From contig OX465108.1 of the NCBI GenBank assembly GCA_949987565.1, forward strand, positions 186,001 through 250,000: a DNA stretch of 64,000 bases, read 5' to 3'. This DNA comes from Luidia sarsii (lineage: Eukaryota; Echinodermata; Asteroidea; Paxillosida; Luidiidae). The stretch's first letter is position 1. Every line of letters starts with the position of its first letter. This document shows positions 13,501-25,892 of this stretch, piece after piece. The notes under the pieces are model-generated. The model ran no database searches. It was not told the origin of the DNA and saw only the letters and a program-made list of their open reading frames with translations. Both the position numbers and the translations under genes were made by a program.

Positions 13501-15805
13501 AAAAAAACATGATTATGCTGGCTGTTTGTTGACAAAAACCCTTAGAATATCTTAAAGAGCAGTGTTCATGCATGAGTAACGGTACAAGGTCAGCTTAATA
13601 AAGAATATCATACAAATGTGCTTTTCTTGCAATGGCATTTCCTGAAGTTAGAGCTTGCGATCAAGATTGTCGAGCCCAAGTACAAGTTTGAGTTTGAGGT
13701 TTGAGGTTGAAAACACAAACATAAATTTTGTTGCAAGGTTAAGAATATGTCTAAGTTTTGCTTTCACCAACAGGCTAAATTGATTCAGTTCAATCCCATA
13801 CGAGCCACCGATGTATCCTTACCACCTGGCATCACATTTATTATCTCCAACTCCTGTGTGGAGATGCACAAGGCTGCAACATCTCACTTCAATATCAGAG
13901 TAGTGGAGTGTCGTCTAGCAACTCAGGTACAGACATCAAGCATTGATTTCATTATGCTGCCATCTCTATGGTATCATGACCAAATCATTAAAAACTCGTT
14001 GTATGTGCAGTGCACATACTACATGTACACTAAAGGCTACCTTCCTGTGACTAATAGCCAACTTTGCATTTCAGAAATGTATTCTTCACATATCACAATC
14101 TATCTAAGAACTTGATAGAATTCTTTAAGACCAGTGTTTGTCAGGGGTTTCACCACGTTTTCCATGAACAAGATGACATTGGTGCCAAACTGTTTGAAAT
14201 CTATTCTATGTGTGTCATTACAACTTGGCTGAGATGAAAGCTGAAGCTAGTACCTGTTGATACAACATTTATGATTTGATTCCATTTTATTTTGTTTTAT
14301 GGCATTTAAATTCCTCTCAGATCCTAGCAAAATCCAAAGGCCTGGACTGGAGGCAACTCAAGGTTCTTGCTAAGCTGCAAGAAGCTGTGGGTGTGACAGT
14401 TGCAGACATGGTTATCATGGTAGATGCAGAGCTTCATCCTGAGCCGTACAGTAAGAAAGAAATCTGTGACATCCTTGGGGTCACAGAGGAAGAACTTGAC
14501 AAGGAGAGCTTGAGTGCAAATACTAGAGAGGGTAAGAATAAGGGCTTTTTTATTTTACAACATTTGTCAATAGATATTAGAGGTTATCTTTTAAAGTTCA
14601 TTTCACATGGTAGAATATATGGTTAATGGCTAGGTTTGGCCACAATTCAGTGTGCATCAATTCTTGGTTGCCCCGATCCTCCTCATACTCCTTTGATTGT
14701 TTGACCATCTTCAGAATGTCCCCAAAAATGTGAGAAATACAGTGTTCATGTTGCTAAAAATCTATTGATCTACATGCTACTTGAATTAAAGAATGGTTGA
14801 GTTTCCAGCTCTTTTCTGAGCCATGCCCCATCTTGGAAGAGATCGGTGTCACCACAAACTTTCCACATTACATGAATTCAATCTTGATCATGGTGTTTCT
14901 CCTGCCTATTGCAGTGAATTCTTTCAAGCTTCATGACAGAGCCAAGCATGTCTTTAGTGAGGCAGATCGTGTGGTGCGATTCAAGGAGATTTGTGATCAG
15001 GGAGTAGCAGACTCTGCCCCTCGTCTTGGTCAGCTGATGAGTGAAAGTCACATGAGCTGTAAGGATCTCTATGAATGTAGTTGTGGACCTCTAGATGACC
15101 TGGTGGAACTCTGCAAGTAAGAACTTTGAAATAAAGGATGGTGAATACTGGTAGATCATTTGGCTCTAATTTGAAGCTCATAGAAAACCTTCTGTAATCC
15201 CTTCGGCCTTGATATATGAGAAGTGACTGTATGTGGCATGGTGTCATAGAGCTGTTCAGATTTAAGGAGGTTATTATGTTACATTAGCTTAACATAGGTT
15301 GCACTTTGTGATGTGAAAACCTCTTGAGGTAAACATGTAACTATGCAGTCCAAGGCAAATTTATTTGAATTTAATCTGAAATGCTTCAGCTTTACTTGCG
15401 AAGTAATTTCCAGTAACCAAATGCAGAGGGCCTGACATTTCAGTGTTAGCAGGACATTTCTCAAAGGCAGAATGCTCAGAGCTCCTGCTTGGATCAAAAT
15501 GTCAGGCCCTCTAGAGTCAGCAGTTTGCAGCATTTTTGTAGACTAATCCAAGTCAATTAACGTCGTTTTCTTTAACCTCCAGAAATTCTGGTGCCTTTGG
15601 CTCCAGACTGACTGGAGCAGGCTGGGGCGGTTGTGCCGTTTCCATGGTACCATCAGGGATTGTTGATGACTTCATCACCAAGGTGCATGCTGGGTATTAT
15701 GCCATTGACCCCAAGCTGGAAGGTCGCGTTGCAGCCAGTCTATTTGCCACAATACCTGGAGGAGGGGCCAACATATGCCAGATGAACGCTGAGACATCTC
15801 TTTAA
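10507..15805 (+). CDS. GALK2: N-acetylgalactosamine kinase (GHMP kinase)
   Basis: Nine exons join in frame: 10507-10571, 12009-12097, 12229-12352, 12841-13078, 13278-13376, 13774-13926, 14321-14531, 14915-15116 and 15583-15805. All are GT-AG and encode 467 residues (human about 458). The enzyme phosphorylates GalNAc on the C1 hydroxyl using ATP in the cytosol, salvaging amino sugar. The galactokinase signature [13 protein letters not shown] is at residues 46-58. The ATP-binding glycine/serine loop GLSSSSA is at 147-153. The catalytic Asp lies in GGGMDQS (190-196), and the third GHMP motif LTGAGWGGC is at 403-411. The overall match is to GALK2 rather than GALK1. Poly(A) signals AATAAA occur at 16599-16608. 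The exon 4 donor (GTGGCT) is weak. Intron 1 contains a kilobase pyrimidine tract. The gene is convergent with the FAM227B-like gene. Confidence 0.96.
10757..11765 (+). repeat. ~1-kb CCT/CTT polypyrimidine tract in GALK2 intron 1
   Basis: For about 1,000 bases the plus strand is nearly pure pyrimidine, mostly TCC and TTC triplets, broken by single A in CTCATCC and rare G near the left end. Blocks recur at larger spacing: TTCTTCTTTCTCCACC near 10961 and again near 11199, and a TCATTCTCCTCCTC block near 11098, 11431 and 11665. Long open frames on both strands here (Ser/Pro/Leu or Arg/Glu repeats) are artefacts of triplet composition. Mirror symmetry makes triplex (H-DNA) formation possible. Confidence 0.95.
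15425..15513. repeat. Foldback copy of the dispersed repeat in the last GALK2 intron
   Basis: The left arm starts AGAGGGCCTGACATTT and the right arm ends AAATGTCAGGCCCTCT. These terminal 16 bases are exact inverted complements. Inner blocks AGCAGGA and TCCTGCT also pair. The element is about 89 bp and has the form of a tiny MITE-like hairpin. Confidence 0.8.
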
Positions 15806-17262
15806 ATATTAAATAGAGGAGTAATAGTCAAAGTGGTTCACACAAATAATCCACCAAGTAATTGGACTGTTATTTGTTTCTTTTGTTTACCGGTACAATG
15901 TACTTATTACTCGATTTTGACAAAATATATATATTTTAAAACAAAAGAAAAAATGACGAACAATATAAGAAAATGGCAAAGGAAATTTGACTGGAAAGGG
16001 ACTTAAGCCAGAGATCTGTGGTTCTATGTGTATATTGATCCAACTAATTATGAAATCAACATTCCAAGTTTCTGTACCATTTCACTTGTGCTGGACAAGT
16101 TGGATTAAAATAAAAATATTTTGCCCCTTTTAATATTGTGCATGGTGAGATGCCGACGTGTAGTATCCAGTATATCTGGATCATGTATCAGAATGTTGCC
16201 GAGAATTGTGCTTCTTGAAATGATCTACAAAGCTCTTGTAAAAAGTGCAATGCAGAGTACATTGTTTAGCTAAAACCCTTTTTGATGTCGAGTAAACTAT
16301 TTCTCCAAGAAGCTTATTGACATATATGTAGGTGTCTGTCTCATTACAATGTGTCAGAATATACAGTGTAAGCATGATACAGCATTGAACTCAAACACTT
16401 GAGCAATCATTCCTGGTTTGAAGATCAAGACAATTTTGGTTTTGCAGGAGTTTAAAAACAAGAAGTAAAGCTTCATAATTGCTCAGACTTTCAATAGACA
16501 GATAGAGAGGGACTATGTGATTTGACAGTCACTGCAATTTCAAGTCTGGTTAATTTTTAATCACATTAAATGAATTTTCTCAAAATGTGTTTTTTCAAAA
16601 TAAATAAAGCTTTATTAGATCACATCTTTATATTACATTTTTCTTAGCTAAATTTAAAATAAATTTAGCCAAGTGAAGTCATTTTAAGAATAAAGACAAT
16701 CCAAGATACTATAAAAAGTTTATTAAAGATTTAACTTTAATTTTAACCATTTTTGAATACAAACGCTCAGAAAACCTATAATTATATACAAACAGTTCTT
16801 TACATCTTTATACAGTCTTTGCATTGCATTCTCTGATTTCTATGACAGAAAATGCCTTTGATACAAATGTCCCTTCCATCTCTTTTATTTTCACTCTTCA
16901 TTTGAGATTAACACAATTGGCCTTTTTCTTCCAATACAGTTGTTGGACTTTGTCTGCAAGGCCAATAAAGTAACAGATTCCTCATGTTTTGAAAACTCAT
17001 TCCCTGTCCTCATGGCTACTATTTGGTGATCATCAGCTACCATGAATGAATTCAACAAAACCAAACTAAAATCACTGCGGTAGGTTTGTAAGGTTAGAGT
17101 AGCCTACCATACCCAAACTTTATGTTCTGTCAGTTATCCAAATTGTTGACACTTGACACGCGTACAGCAACTTCAGTGCATCAATGGTATATTGGTCATG
17201 GAGATGCACTGGCAATTCAGAGTGTGGAAGATGTAGTTTGGATGAAGTGATGAACAATGATA
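15806..17262. other. Shared 3' interval of GALK2 and the FAM227B-like gene
   Basis: No gene is seen. The interval must hold the 3' untranslated regions of both convergent genes. The plus strand has AATAAA at 16599-16608 for GALK2. The minus strand has AATAAA at 16889-16884 for the opposite gene. The two transcripts therefore end within about 300 bases of each other or overlap. The DNA between is AT-rich. Confidence 0.6.
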
Positions 17263-20200
17263 TTATTCATCATCATAGTCTTCATCTGAAGATGTAGTGT
17301 AGCCACTTCCAGTCCTCTTAGAGGTTGGCATGACCTGTCTCTCCTACAAGATGAAAAAATGAAAGAAAATAAGAATGAGCAACAATCTTAGATTCAAAAG
17401 GAAATGTGACAACGGGCATTTATGGGCCTCTGTCAGGTCCAAGATTCCTTAAGGTCTGAAACAACTCTTGTAGCTTGGCAGAACAAGTGAGTGTAAGAAA
17501 AGTCAAAAACCATTCTCCATACATGTACTTATTATAACTAAGGTGGGAAAGGGGCATGACTGGATCTACCACAGCTTGAAAAAGATTTTGAATAGCCAAA
17601 AAATAAATAAACTGGACTGGGCTTTGAGAAAGATCCTCATGAAATTGAAACACCTATTACATTTTTTTCAGATGTGTATAGTTGAGGTCATTCTTGTCTG
17701 TAAGCAGTTTACAGCATGTTGCATTACTTAAAGGCCATTCTGTTAGAACACTACACTGTGATTACAGCACATTAGTATCAAAGCACAGTCTTTTGAACTA
17801 CTGGTAATCAGTTAAAACTCACATTTAGCATAAAGGTTAATATGTTGTGTTCACACATGTTAGTACATGATGATGTGTGCTATGTTCAATGCCAATCCTT
17901 TCAAACTGAGAAAAGGTAAGCCTCTGCCTACTAGCTACCATCTCCATAGTCCAGTTCTCACTGGATGATGCAAAGTAATCATACCTATAGCCATGCAGAA
18001 TGTTAGCTATTAGCCAATTAAAATGAATCCGGGTTATGACAAGCTGAATTGTTAAGTGCATTTACATTGCCTTGCCCAATACTATCCTATACAAGTAAAA
18101 GTAAACCAAGTTAGCAGTCCAAGTCTTGGAAGGGTCACTTCTTTCAAATCTTAATGTTTCGCTTCTTGACATTGTGCGGTGACATCTGTTGGGACTAGCT
18201 GTTCATTTTGGATAAGACACTTAATTCCAAAACAATCCATCTGGAATCCCTGTCCACTCATCATCAGCTTCATGATGTATCATGGAGTAAGTAAGCATGT
18301 ATGAATGATACAAACCTCCATACAAACTCATCCATTGAATCAGATCTCACAATTTGATCTGACGTTAGTATATATAAATGATACAATCCTCTCTAAACAT
18401 ACATCCTTACTACTCACAATGCACTGTATGTTAATGAGCATATATGAAGCATTCAAACTGACTATACAAACTGATCCTGAATCCATATCACAGTTGACAT
18501 AAGCATGTATGATACCCACCTGTCCACACAAACTCAGTCCTAATCAGAACTCATGATTAATTTACTCTGATGTTAGTAAGCATGTATGGTACCAAATTAT
18601 CCCACAAGCACATTCATACCCCTCACGGTGCACTAGTTGGTTACTGGGCATAGATGAAGCATTGGAACTGAATACAGTACACAAAGTGATCCTTAATCAC
18701 ACCACAATTTCCTATGGCATTAGTAAGTGTGTATGATACAAAGCTGTCTACACAAATCCATCTTTCATTCAGACCTCTAATCCTGCAGTTTCCCTTAGAG
18801 CAGCCAAAACGCCTTCTTTTCCCTTTATATAAAGGAATTACATCAAAGATGCGATGGAAGAAAAAACAATGAAAAATGAGTCCCTGTGATCAAGAATATC
18901 TCCAATTTACTGCAAATCAAAAAATAATTTCAATACTGTTTGTGTGCAAAACAAATACAAACAAAACAGGAAAATACAAATAAGATAAGTTGCTCAAGAG
19001 ATCCATAGAAATATTTGATTACAGTAGCTTACTATCTTATCAGCAAACTCTTTACTAATAGCTGAGTGCTTCTGATACCAAAGGCAACCTGTTATTTTAT
19101 CAATCAATCATCCAACAGTTGTCATATGAAACAAGAGTCTAACTTTAGGTGCATAGTCCTGCAGAGAATAGAATTAATTCATGACAAAATGTATGAGGTC
19201 CTTGATTCGTCTTCATCTTCTACTAAGGAGCTCCATTATCTTACCCTCATATCTAAGATCTTCTCACTAAGGATCTTCACATCCACATTTTTCAGCAGTA
19301 TCTTCTGTTTGAGTTGTTCAATCTCCCTGGTCTGTTCTCTCTTCTGTTTCTCAATGGCTGCAATTTCTTTGGCCAACTCCTCTTTTATCCTGAGATTGTA
19401 AAACAAAATAATGAATAAATACAGGAAACTATTAACCACTTGATAAAGGAACTTATAGCAAAATTAGTCATGGGGAAAGTGACAGAATGCAAACAACGTA
19501 TGATTTGATAGTACGCTTCAGAGATTGAAATTTGAAACCAATAAAAAAATCATCCAACAGAAACTCAATATGAATCAGCAACAATAAGGACAAATGACCA
19601 GCGGCATAGTACTCACTTTTGATATTCTGTGTTCAGTGTTTTACTCATGCGTTGTGTATCCTTGATCACATCACGGTAAGTATGACCAGGAGGAGTAAGG
19701 ACTTGAGTTAAGGTTAAGAACCACAAGTATAATTATAGTCAGTATTCTATTGTTTCAGTTTGCCCGTAGATTGATAATGATTCAGGGACAATAGACAAGG
19801 ACTGACAAATCCTGTCACAAAAATGCTAAGACAACTGAAAATAGTGACAGCTTCCTTTCTGCTGGCAATCAAACAGCCTAATGCTGTAATTTCCTTTTCA
19901 AAAACTTAAACATTGATAAAATACAAGGCAGAGCAGCTGAACAAGTTGGGCTGAAAATCGCTGGGCTGCAGTAGCCTGTCCTGGATGGCTCACACTTTGA
20001 ATATTTTTGCAAATGCTTCTGAGACCATGAGGACACTCTTGAAGGATGCTAGGGTTCAATCACATGCAGATAATATTCCTTTCTACCATCTTGACTCAGT
20101 AGCATCGATCACATGAGTAGAAATAACTGACAATAAAGGATATGGAATCTTGGCGACTTCTGTCCTGCGCACATTACGTCCAATGTGTTCATTGCCAGCA

Positions 20201-23200
20201 AGGTCCTTCATATATAGGAAGTGTGCTATGAGAGGACTACGGCCTTGAATGTTGAATAAAACTCTCTCAAAGTCAGGCCCAGGACCCATCTGATGAGACT
20301 GCAAAAGAAAGCAACAACAAATACAGTGCTAATATTGAAATAGGTTTGTATAAAAGAAGTGTCTCATTAAAAATATATATTAAGATCTACATTATCACTT
20401 ATAACGTCCAACAACCTGCCCAACAATTTGGTGTCAAATTGAGGTAAAATCTCTCAAATTAACATGTGATTAAAGGATTACATTCCTACCTCAGTGGGCA
20501 AAGGTTGTGCAGATGGTATTGCTGTCTTAGCTGTAGCCATCAGTCCTGAAGGTGCACCTGCTGCACCTGCCATCGTCTGGAATCGTAGACTCCTATTGGT
20601 CATCATCGTCAACTCACGAGACATACCAGCTGTAACAGCACCCTCAGAAAATGTTTCCTCATCAGACGGCAGATCAACGTTAACAGAGAAATCAGCTGCA
20701 GGAATGAACAATGTCAAATCAGATTTAGAAACATCTGATGGGTCAGCCCTGGTGACCTAAGGATGAGAAATGATCCAAAGGAGCTGGAGTTTGCAGTTAC
20801 ACAACATTGTCAAGAGGAGCTGTTGATCTGAGACGAACCAGTGAGTGTAAACACACTAGATTTCTCTTTTGATAATCTTGATATTCCTAGTATCTTATAG
20901 ACCATCACCACTGCCATCCCCTGCCCCATCTCCTTACCCTCTCTATTAATCTTTCCCTCTTTCATCAGCACCACTTTCTTCTTATCCTCCTCCTTCTCCT
21001 TGTTCATACTCTTGGGTTGCAGTCTCTTGGTGTCCCAGTGGCTCCAAGCATCTGGTCCAGGCTTGATACCTTCAATCAGGAAAGAATTCATCTCAATATA
21101 ACGACACTCTCTCAATCGCATAAGAGTGAAATAGTATCAAGTTGATAGAATGTGCTTGTAGTAGCCATCACAAGTTCAATGGTTTATGACCACAAGCATA
21201 TATTATGGGGAACATGATATGAAACATACTTTACTGATTGTACTAGAAATGTAGAAACCAACCAAACTTACCTGCCACCCATTCACTGCACAATTGAGCA
21301 ATCTTTTGCTTGAATTTGGAATCAAACACTTTATGCGAGTCTATGAATGCCTCCCAGTATCCAGCAAAGATAGATTGAGCCAAGCAGTCACAGTACACCT
21401 GTATAAAGAGAAATGGTTGGATAGATACAATTCAAAACTTGTCCACACCTCTCGTATTTAGTAATGTTGCTTACAGACAGTTGTTATGCCATTATTGCTA
21501 TTATGCAGAGCTCTCAATCACACCTGGAGTGTCCATTCTGACAGACATAACACACAACAAGTACCCATTATTATTATTATTATTACTACTATTATTTTTA
21601 CTTACAGCAAAGAACTTGTCCTTGATTTCTGGGTTGACACTAGTGAAGAGAGCCACAAAGCTATCAGCTATCCGATTGAATAATTTATTCTGCTCAGATT
21701 TGCGCTTGGGCTGAAATAAATCAACCATCAATATCACAGGAATCAGGAACATGATTATTTAGACCTAGCAGATTTCTTGACGCTTGACCATGGATCTGGT
21801 CAAATTCATGTAGGATACACACATTTTGAATCATATTCTCTCTAAGTCTCTGATACAAATCCTAATCCATTTCCATCCATTATGTCATCCCATGATTCCT
21901 GGATAATTGAAGTGTATACTTGACTCACCTCATACTCTTGAAGAAAGAACCACCAGAAAGTATCTTGCATAACAGCTACCGAGGCCTCTGACAGAAACAG
22001 CTTCTTCCAAAACTTACTGAAACCAGTCTGTAAATCAAAGTATCAAAACAACGATGATTCTTTATCAAAACAAATGTTCAAGATTTGAATGAAGAGTTAA
22101 ACAGTCAACAGATTTGGCAATAAATAATTCACAATTATGAAATCTTTGTCAATTTTGTCAGCAAGACTAAGCAGACTCCAAATGAATGCTACAACTGCTT
22201 ACATTAAAGTCCTGTGCCTTGGTGACTCTGTCTAGAATCTGTGGGCCCTCCAGTCCGTGAGGTAATTCTGTCAACTCCTTTCTACTGAAACCAGGGAAGC
22301 TTGTTGTCTGTACACAGAGAACCAATGGAAAGGCTTCATCACCTACTGTACATCAGTATAGCTGTGGTGGTCTGGCTAGACACACAAGAAGAAAGATACA
22401 GACAAGCCCTGACACAAATGAGTAGTACAATGAAGGGCATACCTCCACACTTCTTGCTTTGCTGCCAAGAATTAATGCTCTCATCTCTGTCCTCTTATCC
22501 TTGCGCTGCCGTTGGCTGGCCTTCACTGCATTGGATTCTAATGCCTTCTCCATCACTATATAAACAAATACAATCTATCAGCTAGGATTGGTCCAATATA
22601 TAAATACATGAATGAATCTTCTCAAACTATTGAAGAATGAATGTGAAAGGAAAACTGCTTAAAACTATGCAGACAAAGCATCAAGTGCTTGGGTGTAATA
22701 TCAATCTTAATGGATGTGCTATCAAGCATGATGGACCAGAAAATACACTGAGAAGAGAACAAAAACCTATCATCCAACTATCAAGCATCAGGGGATTAGT
22801 CCATTTGAAAAGAGTTAGTATGGAAGCAAACTGTGATGATATGAAAGAGTGTGCACTGAGTAAACGGTTGCAGACGTTCAAGGGAGACATTTAATGTCCA
22901 TCTTATCAGTATCACTTACAGATGAACATGTACATTCAAGAAGTAAAACAATGGGTGCAATGATGATTGGCTGGCACAGTGCAAAGTAGAAACATCTCTA
23001 CACAATCTCAAGAGTCAAGTTATTCAGAGGAAGAGCCTGCCCAAGCAAGTGTTCACTTGGAATCAAGTGAATCTTTTGTAAAAGCTTGAGCAGAATCTGT
23101 TGCCAATGACTCATAGAGGTGATTTGGATCAAGCGTGTGTGAACTCATTCTAAAGGCCATGCAGTAGGTGAAACTCACAAGTTGGCTATACCTTTTTTGA

Positions 23201-24839
23201 ACACGACTGGCCCTGGTTAATTAGGCATCAGTAAAAGATAAGAGTAATTAGATCAGTAAATAAGTGACAGTCAAGCAAGCAGAATACATGCCCCAAAACA
23301 ATTAGAAGCTATACAGATTGATTATTTGAATTATTGTATGCCCCATAATGCATGAATTTCAGTCCATTCTAGTTGTTTTAGTCAAGATAAGTAAAGTATT
23401 TAAAGCTTGGTTACTTTAGCCATCATCTAAGCAGTAAGTCTCACTCAATGGAAATTTAATAATTGGGAAACAAAGTTCTTTGAAATAAAAGCCCTAACAC
23501 TCAAACAACGTTGTGATAATTCGGTGTTCCAGGTAGGGTTACAGTGTGTAGTTCCCAAGACATACCTGCACTGGGAGAGTGGAAGAGATTGTTCTGCCAA
23601 CGATAGGACGGTGCCTCTGAGGTGACAATCTGACTGGCATAGATGTCTAAGTTCTCTTGCAGCTGATCGAGCTTGGATTCCAGACTATCCAGCATATGCA
23701 TTGGAAGAGCTGATGAAGTCCACGTACATTTTAAGTCAAAGGCAACCCTTGTAAAACTACATTCATCTGTTTCTGAAACGTGTTCATAACTCAATACATC
23801 ATACTAGTGACTTTGGTCAATCAGCTTGTATAGTGATCACAAATGTTGGATCCTAGCAGGATCAGTACTAGGTTGGCCTTCAGACAGGTCTATGATAAAT
23901 TATAATATAAAGCCCAGGACCTAAGCTTGTTGACGTAAATCTTTGTATTTTTGTATCACTATCACTTATGGTGATAAGAATCATAGAACAATGTAGTTCA
24001 ATGTAGGCTCATCTGTTCTTGTTCCATATGGTACGTAACGTCAAAAAGTCTAGCTATCACGGCTATTTGCTGAAGATTTCATGCCCTAATTCTACTACAG
24101 TGTATCCCCACATTGGAGAACATTGAGCAAGAAGCTTAAGTAGCACGACCCTTCAATTTCATTCATCAGAACTCGGTTGCTTTGCTGCAGGATTTGCCTA
24201 ACCCCTGAGATCGCCACAGTCAGTGATGACAATTGACATGGCATTTGAAGAGCAAAGGATACGTGCATGCTCACGCAGCGCTTCTAAGATTTCACTCTGA
24301 TCACCAAGCAGCTGTTTCTCAGATGTCACTTCAAACTTGCTGTCCTCTCCTTCAATAAATGGCCAGTCCTCCTGCCAACAAAAATCCAAACAAGATTGGT
24401 TGGGGTACATCTTTGATACATGTTGATTCACTGTCATACAAAAATGTTGCAAACTGCTCACTAACTTAAATGAACAAATACAACTTGAATAAATGTAGAG
24501 GGCCTGACGTTTCAATCCTGGCAGGACTTTTCTCAAAGGCAGATCCTTGCAAGAATGTTGAGAAAAGTCCCGCTAGTGCTGAGGTCTAAACATCATACTC
24601 TCTAGACTCTACTCGGAATCTATCAATTTGATTAAAAGAAGCTGGCAACAATGTTGACTAAAACTTAAGCCTAAGAAGACGAGACTCATTTGGCCATCGT
24701 CCTTACTTATCAAAATTCATCTGGTCCTTACCCATTTCAGATTCTGTTTTTGAAGCCATGCTTGCAATGTTTCAGGTGGATGTGATCTTTCAATCTGACT
24801 GCTGGTGATGCTACTGGTTGCCATGGATACGGGGCTCAT
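17263..24839 (-). CDS. FAM227B: FAM227-family protein with FWWh domain, probably FAM227B
   Basis: Fourteen exons were joined: 24839-24732, 24371-24263, 23709-23566, 22555-22443, 22307-22203, 22027-21929, 21710-21606, 21398-21272, 21069-20938, 20734-20490, 20298-20144, 19694-19617, 19389-19245 and 17343-17263. They give 581 residues; a second in-frame ATG at 24824 would give 576. The function of the family is unknown. The diagnostic FWWFFL lies near residues 217-222 (Pfam FWWh). A later conserved block reads RRTEVAKIPPPGHTYRDVI (474-492). Residues 507-555 form a charged coiled coil and the tail is acidic. Introns 2 and 11 have U12-type donors. The exon 10 acceptor is the least certain: the join at 20734 keeps the frame, while a nearer TAG at 20756 does not. 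Choice of B over A rests on the neighbouring GALK2. Confidence 0.85.
18289..18790. repeat. Degenerate ~74-bp tandem repeat in the last FAM227B intron
   Basis: About seven units begin near 18289, 18363, 18427, 18494, 18569, 18643 and 18717, spaced 64-75 bases. Each starts like GTTAGTAAGCATGTATGATA and then carries a CACAAACTCATCC-like block and a TGATCTGA/CAGACCTC-like end. Units are strongly diverged, so this is an old array. Confidence 0.65.
19695..20143 (-). other. AT-AC U12-type intron (FAM227B intron 11)
   Basis: Read on the minus strand the intron opens with ATATCCTTT, the exact U12 5' consensus. It closes with AC, 13-14 bases after the branch-site word CCTTAACTC (19713-19705). This join takes exon 11 (ending ATTCC) into exon 12 (starting TCCTCC) in phase 2 and restores the RTE...IPPP...TYRDVI block. 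The only usable AG (CAAG, 19702-19703) leaves the wrong phase for every nearby GT donor. Confidence 0.8.
23710..24262 (-). other. Candidate GT-AG U12-type intron (FAM227B intron 2)
   Basis: The donor reads GTATCCTTT, a perfect U12 GT-type 5' site. The acceptor is AG after TTCATC. Upstream of it the best branch-like word is GACTTAAAA, about 20 bases from the AG, which is a partial match. Joining here keeps the frame (phase 1). The 5' site is strong and the branch site moderate. Confidence 0.6.
24495..24606. repeat. Imperfect foldback copy of the dispersed repeat
   Basis: The left half matches the family well (TAGAGGGCCTGACGTTTC ... TCTCAAAGGCAG). The right half is a diverged inverse copy (GAGAAAAGTCCCGCTAG ... 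AACATCATACTCTCTAG). It lies in FAM227B intron 1. Confidence 0.7.
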
Positions 24840-25892
24840 TCCTCTATCCAATGACACCATCTTGGTTTCATGTACAGAGTGACCTTTCCCGTAGATCTAA
24901 ACTAGTATCCCAGATGACTTTCTGCAATCTAGAGTTAGACACACAAGAACAGACCCAATCACAACTGGACAATTTGGACCATTCCTCCAGGCTCCACCCT
25001 CGTCTATTTCACTCAAGTTTCAGTATTTGAATATTTCAGCAGTTTTCTTGAGTAAAATATCAATAACGAGACAACTTCCACTAAAACTGTACTGAGTCAT
25101 ATAATAATTAATAATATAGTAATAATAGTATCAATTATCATTTTCAGTACTACGATTCAAAACATCAATTAATTATTCTTTATTCAACTTCAATTCAACA
25201 ATTTTAAGAAGTGAAGTACTTGAACTGAAGTAGCCTAGGTAGTTGCGGTAACAGTAACCCTAAACCTCCCGAGCCGAGGGTCTCCGACCAAAGGTATTTT
25301 CGATTGGAAACCGGTTATTCACTTTTATACAACATTATTATTAAAAAACCCTTATGAGACCAAGTTACTCTGGGTCGGACTGCCGTTTCGCCTCATTCGG
25401 TAAATACCCTTTGACAAGTTTATCATCATTCCAAGGAACCCAACGATTTGTAGGGCACTGCTAATAAAGATAAATTCTTCTTAAATTCAATTTGTAAATA
25501 GTGAATTTGTAGACACTTTTCATAGGGCTGACATTTACGTGGATACGGTCGTCATAGGTCGTCAAGAACGCCGTGTTTCAGCTGCTGGCTGGTACCCGGA
25601 ATCCCACATGCACTAACTAGCTGTACATACAACGATCGCTGGTTACGAGGTCAGTCTATTATCACGTGGTCATATGGATCGAAAAGTAACTGTTATGTTT
25701 CATACTACTATACTTCCGGTACTTTTTTAAGATCGCTCGGCAACTAAACAAATGCAGGAAAGAAGTAAATGAATGAAAAAGTGGTTTTAGTAAACGTGAA
25801 ATGTACAAAGATGGATAAACTGCAAGATTTTTCATTCGACATTAGGCTGTATTCACATTATATAATTGATGAATTTTACATATATTCAGCTC
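24840..25892. other. Upstream region of the FAM227B-like gene
   Basis: No gene was found. It should hold the FAM227B promoter and 5' untranslated region. AT-rich repeats of AATAATA type occur near 25.1 kb. No TATA box or other core element stands out. Confidence 0.4.

Noticed and set aside
19617..20128. GT-AG splicing of FAM227B exons 11 and 12 (donor at 20127, acceptor CAAG)
   Set aside because: The phase does not match. The AT-AC U12 reading fits all signals and restores the conserved block.
20490..20756. Exon 10 of FAM227B starting at the TAG acceptor at 20756
   Set aside because: With the one-base carry-over from exon 9 it meets a stop after four codons; starting at 20734 is in frame.
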